A stretch of DNA of 64,000 bases, taken from Stenotrophomonas bentonitica. GTDB lineage: Bacteria; Pseudomonadota; Gammaproteobacteria; Xanthomonadales; Xanthomonadaceae. Made by a program: the position numbers and the translations under genes. The stretch spans positions 868,001-932,000 of the forward strand of contig NZ_PKQP01000001.1 in NCBI RefSeq assembly GCF_002887735.1. Direction: 5' to 3'. How positions within the stretch are numbered: position 1 is the first letter of the stretch; each line of letters opens with the position of its first letter. Shown here one piece after another: positions 10,843-19,258 of this stretch. A model generated the notes under the pieces. That model was not told where the DNA came from and did not search any database. It was given only the letters and a program-made list of their open reading frames with translations.

Positions 10843-11574
10843 TCAGCGCGCGTCGTGCACGGCCGGCGCCTTGCCAGGCCGGTCCAGATCGCGCGAGACC
10901 AGTTGCTGCACGCCCGCGGACAGATCCCCCAGCAGGCCGCGGATACCGGCCAGCACGCGGGTGAAGTGGTTGTAGATCACCACGGCGGGAATCGCCGCGA
11001 CCAGGCCCAGTGCGGTGGCAAGCAGCGCCTCGGCGATACCCGGCGCGACGACGGCAAGATTGGTGGTGTTGGCATGGGCGATGCCGATGAAACTGTTCAT
11101 GATTCCCCAGACCGTGCCGAACAGGCCGACGAACGGCGCGATCGCGCCGATGCTGGCGAGCAGGCCTACGCCGGTGCGCAGCTGGCGCGCATGCGCCAGT
11201 TCGATGCGTTCCAGGCGCGACGCGACGCGGTCCTTGATCCCGACCGGATCATGCGCGTCGTGCGAGAGGCGCAGCTCGGTACGGGCGGCATCGATCAACG
11301 CATGCGCGACGCCCTCGTCCAGCAACGGCTGCGTCTGCGGCGCCGGCAGGTGCGCGGCCTGCAGCAGCAGCGCACGGGCCGCGCGCAACGTCGTGCGCTG
11401 CCGCGCCAGCTCCCAGGTCTTGGCGACCAGCACGGTCCAGGTGGCGATCGAGGCGAGCGCCAGCCCGATCATCACGGCCTGCACCACGCCATCGGCGGCC
11501 TGGTACATGCCCCAGGGAGTCAGGTCATGCGGCAGCGCCGCCACGGTGGCAGGAAGAGCGATGGGCAGGGTCAT
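10843..11574 (-). CDS. exbB: ExbB / MotA-TolQ-ExbB proton channel protein
   Basis: Forms the pentameric proton channel that drives TonB. The 243-residue protein has a first helix (about 30-52, VMIGLALASIATWTVLVAKTWE) and two further helices typical of the MotA/TolQ/ExbB family. The conserved LLASIGAIAPFVGLFGTVWGIMNSF block lies in the C-terminal half, followed by GIAEALLATALGLVAAIPAVVIYN. It is the first gene of exbB-exbD-tonB. A gap of about 110 bp separates it from the YbaN-like gene, so the operon may have its own promoter or belong to a longer transcript starting at the heme oxygenase gene. Confidence 0.94.
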   Translation of the reverse strand: MTLPIALPATVAALPHDLTPWGMYQAADGVVQAVMIGLALASIATWTVLVAKTWELARQRTTLRAARALLLQAAHLPAPQTQPLLDEGVAHALIDAARTELRLSHDAHDPVGIKDRVASRLERIELAHARQLRTGVGLLASIGAIAPFVGLFGTVWGIMNSFIGIAHANTTNLAVVAPGIAEALLATALGLVAAIPAVVIYNHFTRVLAGIRGLLGDLSAGVQQLVSRDLDRPGKAPAVHDAR

Positions 11575-11688
11575 GGGCGGAGTCGTCGGTCAGGGCATCG
11601 CGGCGCGTGACAGGGCCGGAGGCAGGCAAAGGGCGGAGGAGTATCGGGGGGCGAAGCGGTCGGAATCAGTGCGGGGCGGACAGCACCT

Positions 11689-12153
11689 TCAGCGCTCCGA
11701 CGAGCGATCCGGCGTGGCCGATGGCCGCGGCGCGGGCCGTGACAGCACATAGGCCGCGCTGGCGGCGAAGAACAGGCCGACGCCGAGCAGCAGCGGCCAG
11801 GACGGATGCGCGCCCCAGCAGAACATGACGAAGCCGAACGCCATGCCGGCGCCGGCAAAGGCCTTGCCCTTGCGGCTGATCGCGCCCTGCTCGCGCCACA
11901 GGCGCAGCGGTGGGCCGTAACGAGGATGCTCGAGCAGCCGACGCTCGAACTTCGGCGAGCTGCGCGCGAAGCAGCCGACGGCCAGGATCAGGAAGATGGT
12001 GGTCGGCATCACCGGCAGCAGGGCGCCGATGACGCCCAGCGCCACCATGATCCAGCCCAGGCCGAACCAGAGCCAGCGCATCACGGGTGGCCGTGGCGGT
12101 CCGGCACGGCGGAGCTGTGCCGAGCGGTGCTCATGCGAATTCTTCCTCGACAT
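11689..12153 (-). CDS. YbaN/DUF454 family membrane protein
   Basis: A small inner-membrane protein of the DUF454 (YbaN) family, function unknown. The family core is clear: WLWFGLGWIMVALGVIGALL, then LPVMPTTIFLILAVGCFARSS, then RYGPPLRLWREQGAISRKGK, and two C-terminal helices. I start it at the ATG at 12153, giving 154 residues and a 23-bp overlap with the heme oxygenase gene; an internal ATG at 12081 (MRWLW) would give 130 residues, closer to E. coli YbaN, so the start is uncertain. YbaN-like genes often neighbour heme and iron genes, which fits here. Confidence 0.8.
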   Translation of the reverse strand: MSRKNSHEHRSAQLRRAGPPRPPVMRWLWFGLGWIMVALGVIGALLPVMPTTIFLILAVGCFARSSPKFERRLLEHPRYGPPLRLWREQGAISRKGKAFAGAGMAFGFVMFCWGAHPSWPLLLGVGLFFAASAAYVLSRPAPRPSATPDRSSER

Positions 12154-12718
12154 GACCGTGCACGCTGCGGAAAGCGGCATCGGCGGCATCGATCACCTGT
12201 TGTTCCTGCGCCCGGGTGAGCGCGACGCCGTCGAGCGCGGCGGTGAACGCGCGCCAATGGCGGGCCGCGCCATCGGGATGTGCGGCCAGGTGGCGCGCGC
12301 CGAAGTCACTGTCCAGGCCGAGCCTGGCGGCCATCTTGTACAACACCGTGCCCCCCAGGTTGGAGCCTTCGGCCACATACAGCCAGCCGAGCGCGGCCGG
12401 CAGCGGCAGGTCGCCATCCAGGCCGGCGGATGCCGGCAGTGGCAGGGTCTGTTCCAGATCGGCCAGGTCGCGGGCGATCAGCGGCAGCCGGCGGCGCTCG
12501 TCCAGGTCGGGCAGCAGCGCGTCCAGCGCGGGGTTGCCATACAGCGCGTCGATGTCGCGGTGAAAGCGGAACTGCACGCGCACGAATTTCGCGAACAGGT
12601 CGCGGCTGGCGAAGATGTCGCCGGCCATGATGCGCTTGTCCAGCGCGCCGTGGCTGTCACGGGTGGCGGCCTTGAGGCGTTGGCTGCGGGTGGCTTGGGG
12701 AGTATCGATGACGATCAT
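12131..12718 (-). CDS. hemO: Biliverdin-producing heme oxygenase
   Basis: Opens the heme ring in the cytoplasm, giving biliverdin, CO and iron. The 195 residues are the usual size for bacterial HemO/BphO-type enzymes. The candidate proximal heme ligand is His23, in LKAATRDSHGALDKRIM. The distal helix is GWLYVAEGSNLGGTVLY, with the flexible glycine-rich segment that lies over heme. No phytochrome gene is nearby, so a role in iron recovery is more likely than chromophore supply. It overlaps the next gene by 23 bp, so the two are cotranscribed. The TonB receptor, FecR and ExbB-ExbD-TonB around it complete a heme-iron pathway. Confidence 0.9.
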   Translation of the reverse strand: MIVIDTPQATRSQRLKAATRDSHGALDKRIMAGDIFASRDLFAKFVRVQFRFHRDIDALYGNPALDALLPDLDERRRLPLIARDLADLEQTLPLPASAGLDGDLPLPAALGWLYVAEGSNLGGTVLYKMAARLGLDSDFGARHLAAHPDGAARHWRAFTAALDGVALTRAQEQQVIDAADAAFRSVHGHVEEEFA

Positions 12719-12883
12719 GGCACTGCTTGGATGGGGAAGTGGGGCGCGGTTCTCTGTTGAAGACGTCTGTCACGGCTGCAACCCCAAGCCCATTGTCGCG
12801 TGGGGAGCGTTGCGTCCGTCACATGCCACCGTCACGGCCTTGCCCCGATAATACGGGCCACGCCCTGCCACTGGAATGACACG

Positions 12884-13141
12884 ATGATCACCACCGAACC
12901 GCGCATGACCAATCTGTTCCTGCAGCTCGGGCTGGAAGCCAGCGAGGAGGCGATCGCCGCCTTCATCCGCGACCACCAGCTCTCCAACGATATCCGCCTG
13001 ATCGAAGCGCCGTACTGGAACGATGGGCAGCGCCAGTTCCTGACCGAGCAGCTGCGCTCGGATGCGGAGTGGGCGATCGTGGTCGATGAGCTCAGCGAAG
13101 CCCTGCACGCCGATGCGACCGCGCAGGCCAACGCCGGCTGA
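12884..13141 (+). CDS. DUF2789 family small protein
   Basis: An 85-residue protein of the DUF2789 family: NLFLQLGLEASEEAIAAFI, then LIEAPYWNDGQRQFLTEQL and DAEWAIVVDELSEALH. The function is unknown. It is acidic, has no signal peptide or membrane segment, and is probably cytoplasmic and helical. I chose the ATG at 12884; the ATG at 12905 (MTNLF) is also possible. It is divergent from the heme oxygenase gene and convergent with the receptor gene, so it stands alone as a plus-strand gene inside the iron locus. Confidence 0.82.
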   Translation: MITTEPRMTNLFLQLGLEASEEAIAAFIRDHQLSNDIRLIEAPYWNDGQRQFLTEQLRSDAEWAIVVDELSEALHADATAQANAG

Positions 13142-13192
13142 GCGATCACGGGCATCTGATGCCGGCCGGCCAAGGATGGGCAGGCTGGATGC

Positions 13193-13225
13193 ACGACAGG
13201 GGCCGGCCATGCCGGCCCCTGTCGT
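13193..13225. terminator. Perfect 15-bp inverted repeat between convergent genes
   Basis: ACGACAGGGGCCGGC (13193-13207) and its exact complement at 13211-13225 enclose the 3-base loop CAT. It lies between the ends of the DUF2789 gene and the TonB receptor gene. No T run follows on either strand, so it is a strong hairpin of terminator type but not a canonical intrinsic terminator. Confidence 0.55.
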
Positions 13226-13234
13226 GTCCGGGCA

Positions 13235-16150
13235 TCAGTAGCGGTAGGTCAGCGCCAGCCGCACCGTCCGGCCCGGTGCGGGCATCACGCCCAGCGCCAG
13301 CGGATCGAGATAGTAGCGGTCGGTCAGGTTGTCCACGTTGAGGTCGACCGCGAACTGCTCGCTGGCCTGCCAGCTGGCGAACAGATCCACGATGGTCGCC
13401 GGGCGGTACAGCTGCTGGATCGCCGACAGGCCCACGTTCCATTCCTTGTCCAGCGTGCTGATCGGGCCGGCGTTGTGGATCACCCGGGTGCCGAAGCTCA
13501 GGCGCTGGTCGAACAGGCGCGAGCCCAGGGTCAGGTTGACGTTGTAGCGCGGCGGGTTCTGGGTGTTGCTGTAGGACCCTTCAAAGCCACCATCCACGCA
13601 GTCCGGCGTGTTCTTCAGTTCCTCGATCTTCCGCTGGATGCCGTAGGCACGACGCTCGGCGGCGATGTCCGGCGCGCAGGTCTTGGCCTGAATGTAGTAG
13701 TGCGCGGACAGATCGGCGAACACCATGCCGCTGTCATAGCTGGACTGGAACTCCACGCCGGAGACCTTGAAGCGGTCCACGTTGCGGATCAGCCCGGCCG
13801 ACAGGGTGCGGTAGTCGCGGGTGATCAGATCATCGATGCGCGTGTTGAAGTAGGCCAGCTTGAAGCCGGCCTGGTCGCCCTCGGTGAACAGGCTGTGGCG
13901 CACCGTGCTCGCGCCGATCTCCCAGGTCCCTGCCCGCTCCGGCTTGAGCTCACCGGTCGGCTTGGCCGCGGTGAACAGGCCCAGCGTGGTCTCGAACAGG
14001 CTCGGCAGCTTCACGCCCTCGGCGTACTTCACGTACACCATCGTGTCTTCGTCGAAACGGTAGGCGACGCTGGCGCTGGGCATGAAGGCGCTGTCGCGCC
14101 GACGGATCGGCTGCGACCAGGTCCAGCTGACCGGCACGCTCAGATCTTCGGCATCATCAGCGTCGTAGAAGTTCCAGCCGGTGATGTCAGCCACCGTGCC
14201 CTTCTCATACGGTGATGCCAGCAGCGAGGCCTCGGTGAACTGGCCGTTGGCATCCGGATACCAGTTGAGCATGGCGATGCGCTTGGCGCGCCATGCCGGT
14301 AGATTGGGGTTGCCATCGAGCAGCTGGGTGTAGCGGTACTGACCGATCACCCCGTACGTTTCCGGCGTGGCCAGGCGATTGCGGTCGTGCACGTTGACGC
14401 GGTTGTAGCGGCCACCGACCACCACTTCCCAATGCTCGTCCGGCTGCCATTTGACCGAGGCCACCGCGCTGTATTCCTTGCGCTCGGCGTTGCGCAGGAA
14501 GCGGTTGTTGACCAGGTCGTCGTGCATGACCGGCGAGTGCGGGCCCGGGCCGACGTCCTCGTCGCTGAAGGACAGGCCGTAGTCCAGCGTGAACAATCCG
14601 GCGCGACCGTCCAGATGCGTGGTGTTGCCCACATCGAAACCAAGCCGGGTCTGGGTCAGCTCATTGCGGTAGGCATCCTTGTAGCCCGGGTCGGTGTTGA
14701 ACGAGGGGCCGTCGTACCACTCGGTACGGCGATCGAAGTACCACGGGGTGATGCCGGTCAGACCGTTGTACATCAGGCTGTCGGCATCGGTGTACCAGAG
14801 GTTGGCCTTCAGATCGATCCGCTCGTTGTCCGGGTTGAAGCGGTAGCGCAGGTTGTAGGCATCCATGTCGACATGGCCCGGGTCCCACTGCGGCACGCGG
14901 TCGCGGTCCACGCGGATGATCTGCGAGGCCATGATCTCGCCGGCGGTGCCTTCATAACGGCGGTAGCCCGCTTCCAGCGTCTGGTCATCGTCGATGCGCC
15001 AAGTGCCCTTGAGCAGGAAGGACTCCGAGCGCGAGGAGGTGTTGAACACCTCGGTATCCGGCGGATTCAACGGCGCCAGCGTGCGCCGGGTCTGTGGAAA
15101 GTCGTCGTAGCCGTGCTTGCCGGAGAAATAGTTGCCGTTCTCGCGCCATGCGTAGGCGGCGACCAGGTCGAAACGATCCCAATGCTTGGCGGTGGCGATG
15201 TTGAAGAACTGGCTGCCCAGGGCGCTGCGGTCGGTGCGCGGTGCGGCGTCGTAGGCGGGCACGTTGTTGGCGCTGGCATTGGCCATGCCGGTGCGCACGC
15301 GCAGCCCGGCGTCGCGGCCCTCACGCAGCACGTCCTCGATCTTCAGGGTTTCCATCTCGACCACGCCCCCGATGCCGCCGGAGGCGTTGACGCCCAGGCT
15401 CGGCCCCTTGGTGATGGTGATGTTGGAGATCAGGTCCGGATCCAGATAGGTGCGCTGCGACTGGCCTGCGTAACCCCGATAGGTATCCATGGTCGACTGC
15501 CCGCCGTCGATGATCACCGGAATGCGGCTCTGGCCCTGGATGCCGCGGATGTTCACGTCCAGCGCGTTGGCGGTGCGCGGATCGCCGGCGGTCACACCGG
15601 CCACGCCCTTGACGATGTCCGAGGTGGAGGTGCCGCGAAAGCGCTTGATGGTGGTGCGGTCGATGTAGGCGCTGGAACCGGCGGTGCGGTACACGTCCAG
15701 CGCGCGCTCGGCGTCGCTGCCGCCCTCGATGCGATCACCTGCCACGCTGAGCGCATCGGTGACAATCAGGCCGTCGTCGTTGCCGGCCACCCGTGCGCGC
15801 TCCAGCGTTACCGCTTCCGGCCCGACCTGGCGCATGTTCAACCCACTGCCCTGCAGCAGGCGCAGCAAGGCCGACGGTGCATCCATCTGCCCGGCCACCG
15901 CCGTGGAGGTCAGCCCGTCGGCCAGTGTTGCCGGATAGGCGACCTGGACACCGGATTGCCGCATGTAGGTGCGCAGCGCGTCGGCCAGCGGCTGGGCGGG
16001 AATGTCGAAACGCAGCGTGGCCGCAGCGGAGGCCGGGCTGGACTGGGCCAGGGCCGGCAGTGCCAGCGCGGCGGCCAGGCCGGCGCTGAGCAGGGCGATG
16101 CAGAGACGTGACGGGCGCAGGCGATGCCCCGCGCGGGTGGAAGTACGCAT
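13235..16150 (-). CDS. TonB-dependent receptor with STN signalling domain, probable heme/hemoglobin receptor
   Basis: Outer-membrane importer of 971 residues. The ATG at 16150 gives a signal peptide ending in ALALPALAQ. It is followed by an STN domain (about 45-100; LRFDIPAQPLADALRTYMRQ, SGLNMRQVG), the part that contacts FecR. The plug (about 150-270) carries VNIRGIQGQSRIPVIIDGG and ITKGPSLGVNASGGIGG. The rest is a beta-barrel ending in the aromatic RLALTYRY. The barrel segment YAEGVKLPSLFETT and the adjacent heme oxygenase gene suggest heme, but a ferric siderophore cannot be excluded. FecR and a FecI-type sigma gene lie upstream on the same strand: a cell-surface signalling cassette. Confidence 0.88.
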   Translation of the reverse strand: MRTSTRAGHRLRPSRLCIALLSAGLAAALALPALAQSSPASAAATLRFDIPAQPLADALRTYMRQSGVQVAYPATLADGLTSTAVAGQMDAPSALLRLLQGSGLNMRQVGPEAVTLERARVAGNDDGLIVTDALSVAGDRIEGGSDAERALDVYRTAGSSAYIDRTTIKRFRGTSTSDIVKGVAGVTAGDPRTANALDVNIRGIQGQSRIPVIIDGGQSTMDTYRGYAGQSQRTYLDPDLISNITITKGPSLGVNASGGIGGVVEMETLKIEDVLREGRDAGLRVRTGMANASANNVPAYDAAPRTDRSALGSQFFNIATAKHWDRFDLVAAYAWRENGNYFSGKHGYDDFPQTRRTLAPLNPPDTEVFNTSSRSESFLLKGTWRIDDDQTLEAGYRRYEGTAGEIMASQIIRVDRDRVPQWDPGHVDMDAYNLRYRFNPDNERIDLKANLWYTDADSLMYNGLTGITPWYFDRRTEWYDGPSFNTDPGYKDAYRNELTQTRLGFDVGNTTHLDGRAGLFTLDYGLSFSDEDVGPGPHSPVMHDDLVNNRFLRNAERKEYSAVASVKWQPDEHWEVVVGGRYNRVNVHDRNRLATPETYGVIGQYRYTQLLDGNPNLPAWRAKRIAMLNWYPDANGQFTEASLLASPYEKGTVADITGWNFYDADDAEDLSVPVSWTWSQPIRRRDSAFMPSASVAYRFDEDTMVYVKYAEGVKLPSLFETTLGLFTAAKPTGELKPERAGTWEIGASTVRHSLFTEGDQAGFKLAYFNTRIDDLITRDYRTLSAGLIRNVDRFKVSGVEFQSSYDSGMVFADLSAHYYIQAKTCAPDIAAERRAYGIQRKIEELKNTPDCVDGGFEGSYSNTQNPPRYNVNLTLGSRLFDQRLSFGTRVIHNAGPISTLDKEWNVGLSAIQQLYRPATIVDLFASWQASEQFAVDLNVDNLTDRYYLDPLALGVMPAPGRTVRLALTYRY

Positions 16151-16342
16151 GAAAAAACCTGTCGAAAGATCAGTGCCGCGGAGGCGGGTCATCCGCACGC
16201 AGGTGCGGATGCAGCGGACGTACGTGGCGGCGGCGGGTACGTTATGCCGGGTAAGACGAACGAACAGGTCGCTGCCCCAAGACCAATGCGCCGCCCCCCG
16301 ACTGGACGCACGCCACGCCGCCTCCGCAGCAGGCCCGCCGCG

Positions 16343-17311
16343 CTACGGGTGGGTGGCCGGTGCCACGATCGCCACGCCCATCGGCAGGCGGGTCACGCTC
16401 AACCCGGCGCTGACCGCCAGGGCGTCCAGGGCCTGCTCCGGCCGGTCGATGCGGAAGGCCGCATTGATCGCGGGCAGACTGGCCAGATCCCCGCGCACGA
16501 AGGTGGGCCCGGACCGATAGCGCGCGATGCGCCGCACCGCCTCTTCCACCCCGGTTGCGTCGAGCAGCAGTTCGCCCTCACGCCAGGCCGCGATCCTGTC
16601 CAGCGCGACGTCTTCCTGCCGTGTGACCCGCCCACCCGCTGCGAAGCGCGCACGCTGGCCCGCGTCCAGATAGGTCCAGCCACCCCGATCGGCCGCTGCG
16701 ACCCGGACCCGGCCCTGCGCCACGACGGTGTCCACGTGGTCGCCTTCGCGTGCGACCGCGAACGCCGTGGAAATGTCCTCGATCACCCCGCCCTGCGCAT
16801 CCACCTGGAATGGGCGCGCCGCGTCGGGTGTCACCTGGAACCACGCTTGGCCGCGCAGCAGCGCGATGCGCCGCACCTGCCCGTCGTAGCGGATGGCGAT
16901 GGCGCTGTCGGCATCAAGCACGGCGCGGCTGCCATCGGGAAGCACCACGGAGTGGATGGCCGTGCCGCTGCGGTGATCGGCCTGCAGCCGCAACCAGGCT
17001 TCCGGCGCCACCCAGGCCAACGCCACCAAGGCGGCCGTGGCCGCGCCAACGGCGGGCCAGCGCAGGCGGCGCGGCGGCCGGCGGGCCACCACCGCCGGGG
17101 CCGGTTGCGGCCCGAGACTGCGCCACAGCTGGCGTTCGTATTCGAAGGTGCGCCGGTTGTCCGGCTCGGCCAGCCACTGCTCGAAGGCCTGCATCTGCCC
17201 GGGCTCGACCGCACCGGAGGCGAGCCAGGCAATCCAGGCGCGGGCCTGGACGGCAGCAGGGTCGGACGGTGGCAAGGGTCGGGACATCGGAGGCTGTTCG
17301 TGCGGGCTCAT
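16343..17311 (-). CDS. fecR: FecR-type anti-sigma/sigma regulator
   Basis: Inner-membrane sensor of 322 residues that relays receptor occupancy to an ECF sigma factor. The N-terminal DUF4880 (about 12-60; ARAWIAWLASGAVEPGQMQAFEQWL and FEYERQLWRSL) is the sigma-binding part. A single membrane helix lies near 85-105. The periplasmic FecR domain (about 115-215) contains SVVLPDGSRAVLDADSAIAI and RRIALLRGQAWFQV, and a C-terminal STN-like domain (about 245-315) would meet the receptor. It lies between the broken sigma gene and the receptor, the standard order fecI-fecR-receptor. Confidence 0.93.
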   Translation of the reverse strand: MSPHEQPPMSRPLPPSDPAAVQARAWIAWLASGAVEPGQMQAFEQWLAEPDNRRTFEYERQLWRSLGPQPAPAVVARRPPRRLRWPAVGAATAALVALAWVAPEAWLRLQADHRSGTAIHSVVLPDGSRAVLDADSAIAIRYDGQVRRIALLRGQAWFQVTPDAARPFQVDAQGGVIEDISTAFAVAREGDHVDTVVAQGRVRVAAADRGGWTYLDAGQRARFAAGGRVTRQEDVALDRIAAWREGELLLDATGVEEAVRRIARYRSGPTFVRGDLASLPAINAAFRIDRPEQALDALAVSAGLSVTRLPMGVAIVAPATHP

Positions 17312-17421
17312 GGCTGGCAGTGGGTGCGCAGGCGCGCGCGGACGAAGAAGAGGCCGGAAGGGTCGGCATTATGATCAAGACGGATGGGAAACGGGCTTCC
17401 CCAAGCCCGGATGCGTGCCGC

Positions 17422-17921
17422 TCAGCGCCCGCTGCGCGCCCAGGCCAGGCGCTGCAAGGCGCTGCGCACGTGGTTTTCGACGGTCGTCACCGACACGCCC
17501 TGGCGCTTGGCGACCTCGACCTGGGTCATGCCCTGCAGGCGGTTGAGGCGGAGATCGTGCGGGTCGGCTCGGGAAGATGTTCGGCCGCCGCCAGCACGCG
17601 CTGCAGGTCGTCCTGCGCCATCGCCTGCTCTTCGGTGGAGAGCACCTCGTCCGGCCCCCACAGGTAATGCTCGGCCAACAGGCGCGTGCGTCGCGTGCGC
17701 TCACGGCCGTGGTCGGTGGCCAGATTCGCCGCCAGCCGATACAGGTACGCCCGGGGGTTGCTGATCGGCTGGCCGCCGTCGACACCCCGGGCCTTGAACC
17801 AGATTGACTGGATCACATCCTCCGCGCCGCCATCACTGCCCAGAATGCGCTGCACCAGGCGCAGCAACGCCGGGCGTTCGCGTATCAACAGCTCGGTGAG
17901 AGTGGTGGCGTTGGAGGACAT
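17422..17921 (-). pseudogene. fecI: FecI-like ECF sigma factor gene with a one-base frameshift
   Basis: From the ATG at 17921 the frame encodes sigma region 2 (LLIRERPALLRLVQRILGSD, GAEDVIQSIWFKAR, NPRAYLYRLAANLATDH) and continues to LPEPTRTI, then runs into unrelated residues and a stop at 17526. Region 4 (RLNRLQGMTQVEVAKRQGVS, VTTVENHVRSALQRL) continues in another frame to a stop at 17422. The switch lies near 17550: ATCTCCGCC is found where ATCTTCCGCC would restore TIFRLNRLQG. Restoring one base gives 166 residues, the normal length. Either the gene is inactivated, so FecR and the receptor lack their dedicated sigma factor, or the base was lost in sequencing. Confidence 0.85.
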
Positions 17922-17984
17922 GGGCCAGTGCACAAAGCGGGACCGCAGGGAGACGGCAACCCGTAAGGCGCGGCATGTTACTCC

Positions 17985-18003
17985 GCAAATGAGAATGAGT
18001 CAC
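17985..18003. promoter_or_regulatory. Fur-box-like site upstream of the sigma gene
   Basis: GCAAATGAGAATGAGTCAC, 64 bp before the sigma start, shares the AATGAGAAT core with the 19-bp Fur consensus (GATAATGATAATCATTATC); the right half matches less well. Iron repression of fecI-type genes by Fur is the usual arrangement. It is a motif match by eye only. Confidence 0.55.
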
Positions 18004-18025
18004 GTTTGGCCAAGCCTCATGCCGG

Positions 18026-18502
18026 TCACAGGCATCCGGTCAACCCTTCGTAGAGATTGGTCGTGGTGCCGGGCAGCCGCACGTGCAGTGGATCGTCCTG
18101 TTCCAAGGCCTGAAGCAGTATCGGCAGGGGCGTCCTGGCGGCCAGCGGGACGGGGCAGGCCCAGCTGCGCGCATCGACGATGATCCTCCCGGTCGATCCA
18201 TCTACCCGCGCGGTGCTGCCGGTAAACGTCCATACGCACTCCTCCACGCCGCCATCGGCGGCGTTGACCGAACAGCGGAAACGCAGTGACTGCAGGTTGT
18301 GATACTCCCCTTCGCAGAAGGTATCGCCGCAGACCTCATCGAAGCCGCGGACCAGTCGCGTTTCCAGCGCGAGGAAGCGCTCCCGGCCGGCGGCCGGGGT
18401 CGGATAGCTGCGCGCATCGATGAAGGTCTGCGCAGTGGTGCCCCCTGCCGGGAAGCTGGCGGCTGCAAGTACAAGCGCGACGCTCGCGAGGAAGCGGTTC
18501 AT
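18026..18502 (-). CDS. Secreted six-cysteine protein A (unknown function)
   Basis: A 158-residue protein with a Sec signal peptide (about 1-24, ending GGTTAQ). Mature cysteines are at 58, 63, 77, 89, 116 and 157, all conserved in the neighbouring gene, so three disulfides are likely. Shared blocks are RFLALETRLVRGF, CGDTFCEGEYHN, LRFRCSV, SWACPVPLAARTP and LPGTTTNLYEGLTGCL. No known domain or catalytic motif is recognised. It overlaps the end of its paralogue by 4 bp (ATGA), so the two are translationally coupled. They lie just upstream of the FecI-like gene but need not be related to iron. Confidence 0.8.
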   Translation of the reverse strand: MNRFLASVALVLAAASFPAGGTTAQTFIDARSYPTPAAGRERFLALETRLVRGFDEVCGDTFCEGEYHNLQSLRFRCSVNAADGGVEECVWTFTGSTARVDGSTGRIIVDARSWACPVPLAARTPLPILLQALEQDDPLHVRLPGTTTNLYEGLTGCL

Positions 18503-19032
18503 GGGTGTCTCCTGTGGGACGCGGCAAGCGAACCGCCTTCGCCGAGGCAGCCGAGAAGCGCGTCATGGACCGACCGTCCGGTACCCGGCAGCGGCAGGAT
18601 CAACGCGTCACGACGTCCCAAGGCGGCATGCAGGGCCTCCACAGGCGTATGCGGGGCCAGTGGCACGGCGCACGCCCAGGTACGGTTGTCTGGCATGACC
18701 TTGCCGGTGGCGGCGTCCACCTCCAGGTTGCCGGCCGCAATGACCAGCGCGCATTCCGTCACGGTGCCCGTGGCCGCGTGCACCGAACAGCGGAACTGCA
18801 GCAGGGCATGGTTGGCATAGACACCCTGGCAATAGGTGACGCCGCACAGGTCATGAAACTCCCGCATCAAGTGGCCCTCGAGGGCGTAGAAACGGTCCCA
18901 GTTCGCCTCCTTGTAGGGAAAGTCGACCAGGTCCACGTACGGTCTGGACGAGGCATGGGCCGCGGCGGCCGGGGCCACCAGGCAGAGTGCCGCCGCCATC
19001 GAAAGGCCGGCCATCGGGGTCATCTTGGGCAT
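18499..19032 (-). CDS. Secreted six-cysteine protein B, paralogue of A
   Basis: A 177-residue protein from the ATG at 19032 (19023 is also possible), with a signal peptide ending near AAAAHAS. It aligns along its length with protein A: RFYALEGHLMREF, CGVTYCQGVYANH, LQFRCSVHA, TWACAVPLAPHTP and LPGTGRSVHDALLGCL, with all six cysteines in register. A C-terminal tail of about 14 residues follows the last cysteine. Tandem duplication followed by divergence is the simplest origin. A longer frame upstream to 19089 has no ribosome-binding site advantage and spoils the signal peptide. Function unknown. Confidence 0.78.
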   Translation of the reverse strand: MPKMTPMAGLSMAAALCLVAPAAAAHASSRPYVDLVDFPYKEANWDRFYALEGHLMREFHDLCGVTYCQGVYANHALLQFRCSVHAATGTVTECALVIAAGNLEVDAATGKVMPDNRTWACAVPLAPHTPVEALHAALGRRDALILPLPGTGRSVHDALLGCLGEGGSLAASHRRHP

Positions 19033-19258
19033 CGCCAGGCTCGGAGTGGGTTCCACGCCATGATCGCCAGCGGCGCCGGGCCCGGCCATCAGGCCTCAAC
19101 CCAGCGCCGCGTCGGGATGGAAGGCGCCGCTGTGTGGCGATTCTTCCCTGCCTGGCGGACCGATTCGGCGCCCCGGCGGCCAGGCCGCTGCACGTTGGCC
19201 GGCAAAGGCATAAAATGGCGGACTTTGCGCCCTACCCCCTCTCAGCTGGAGCACACCC

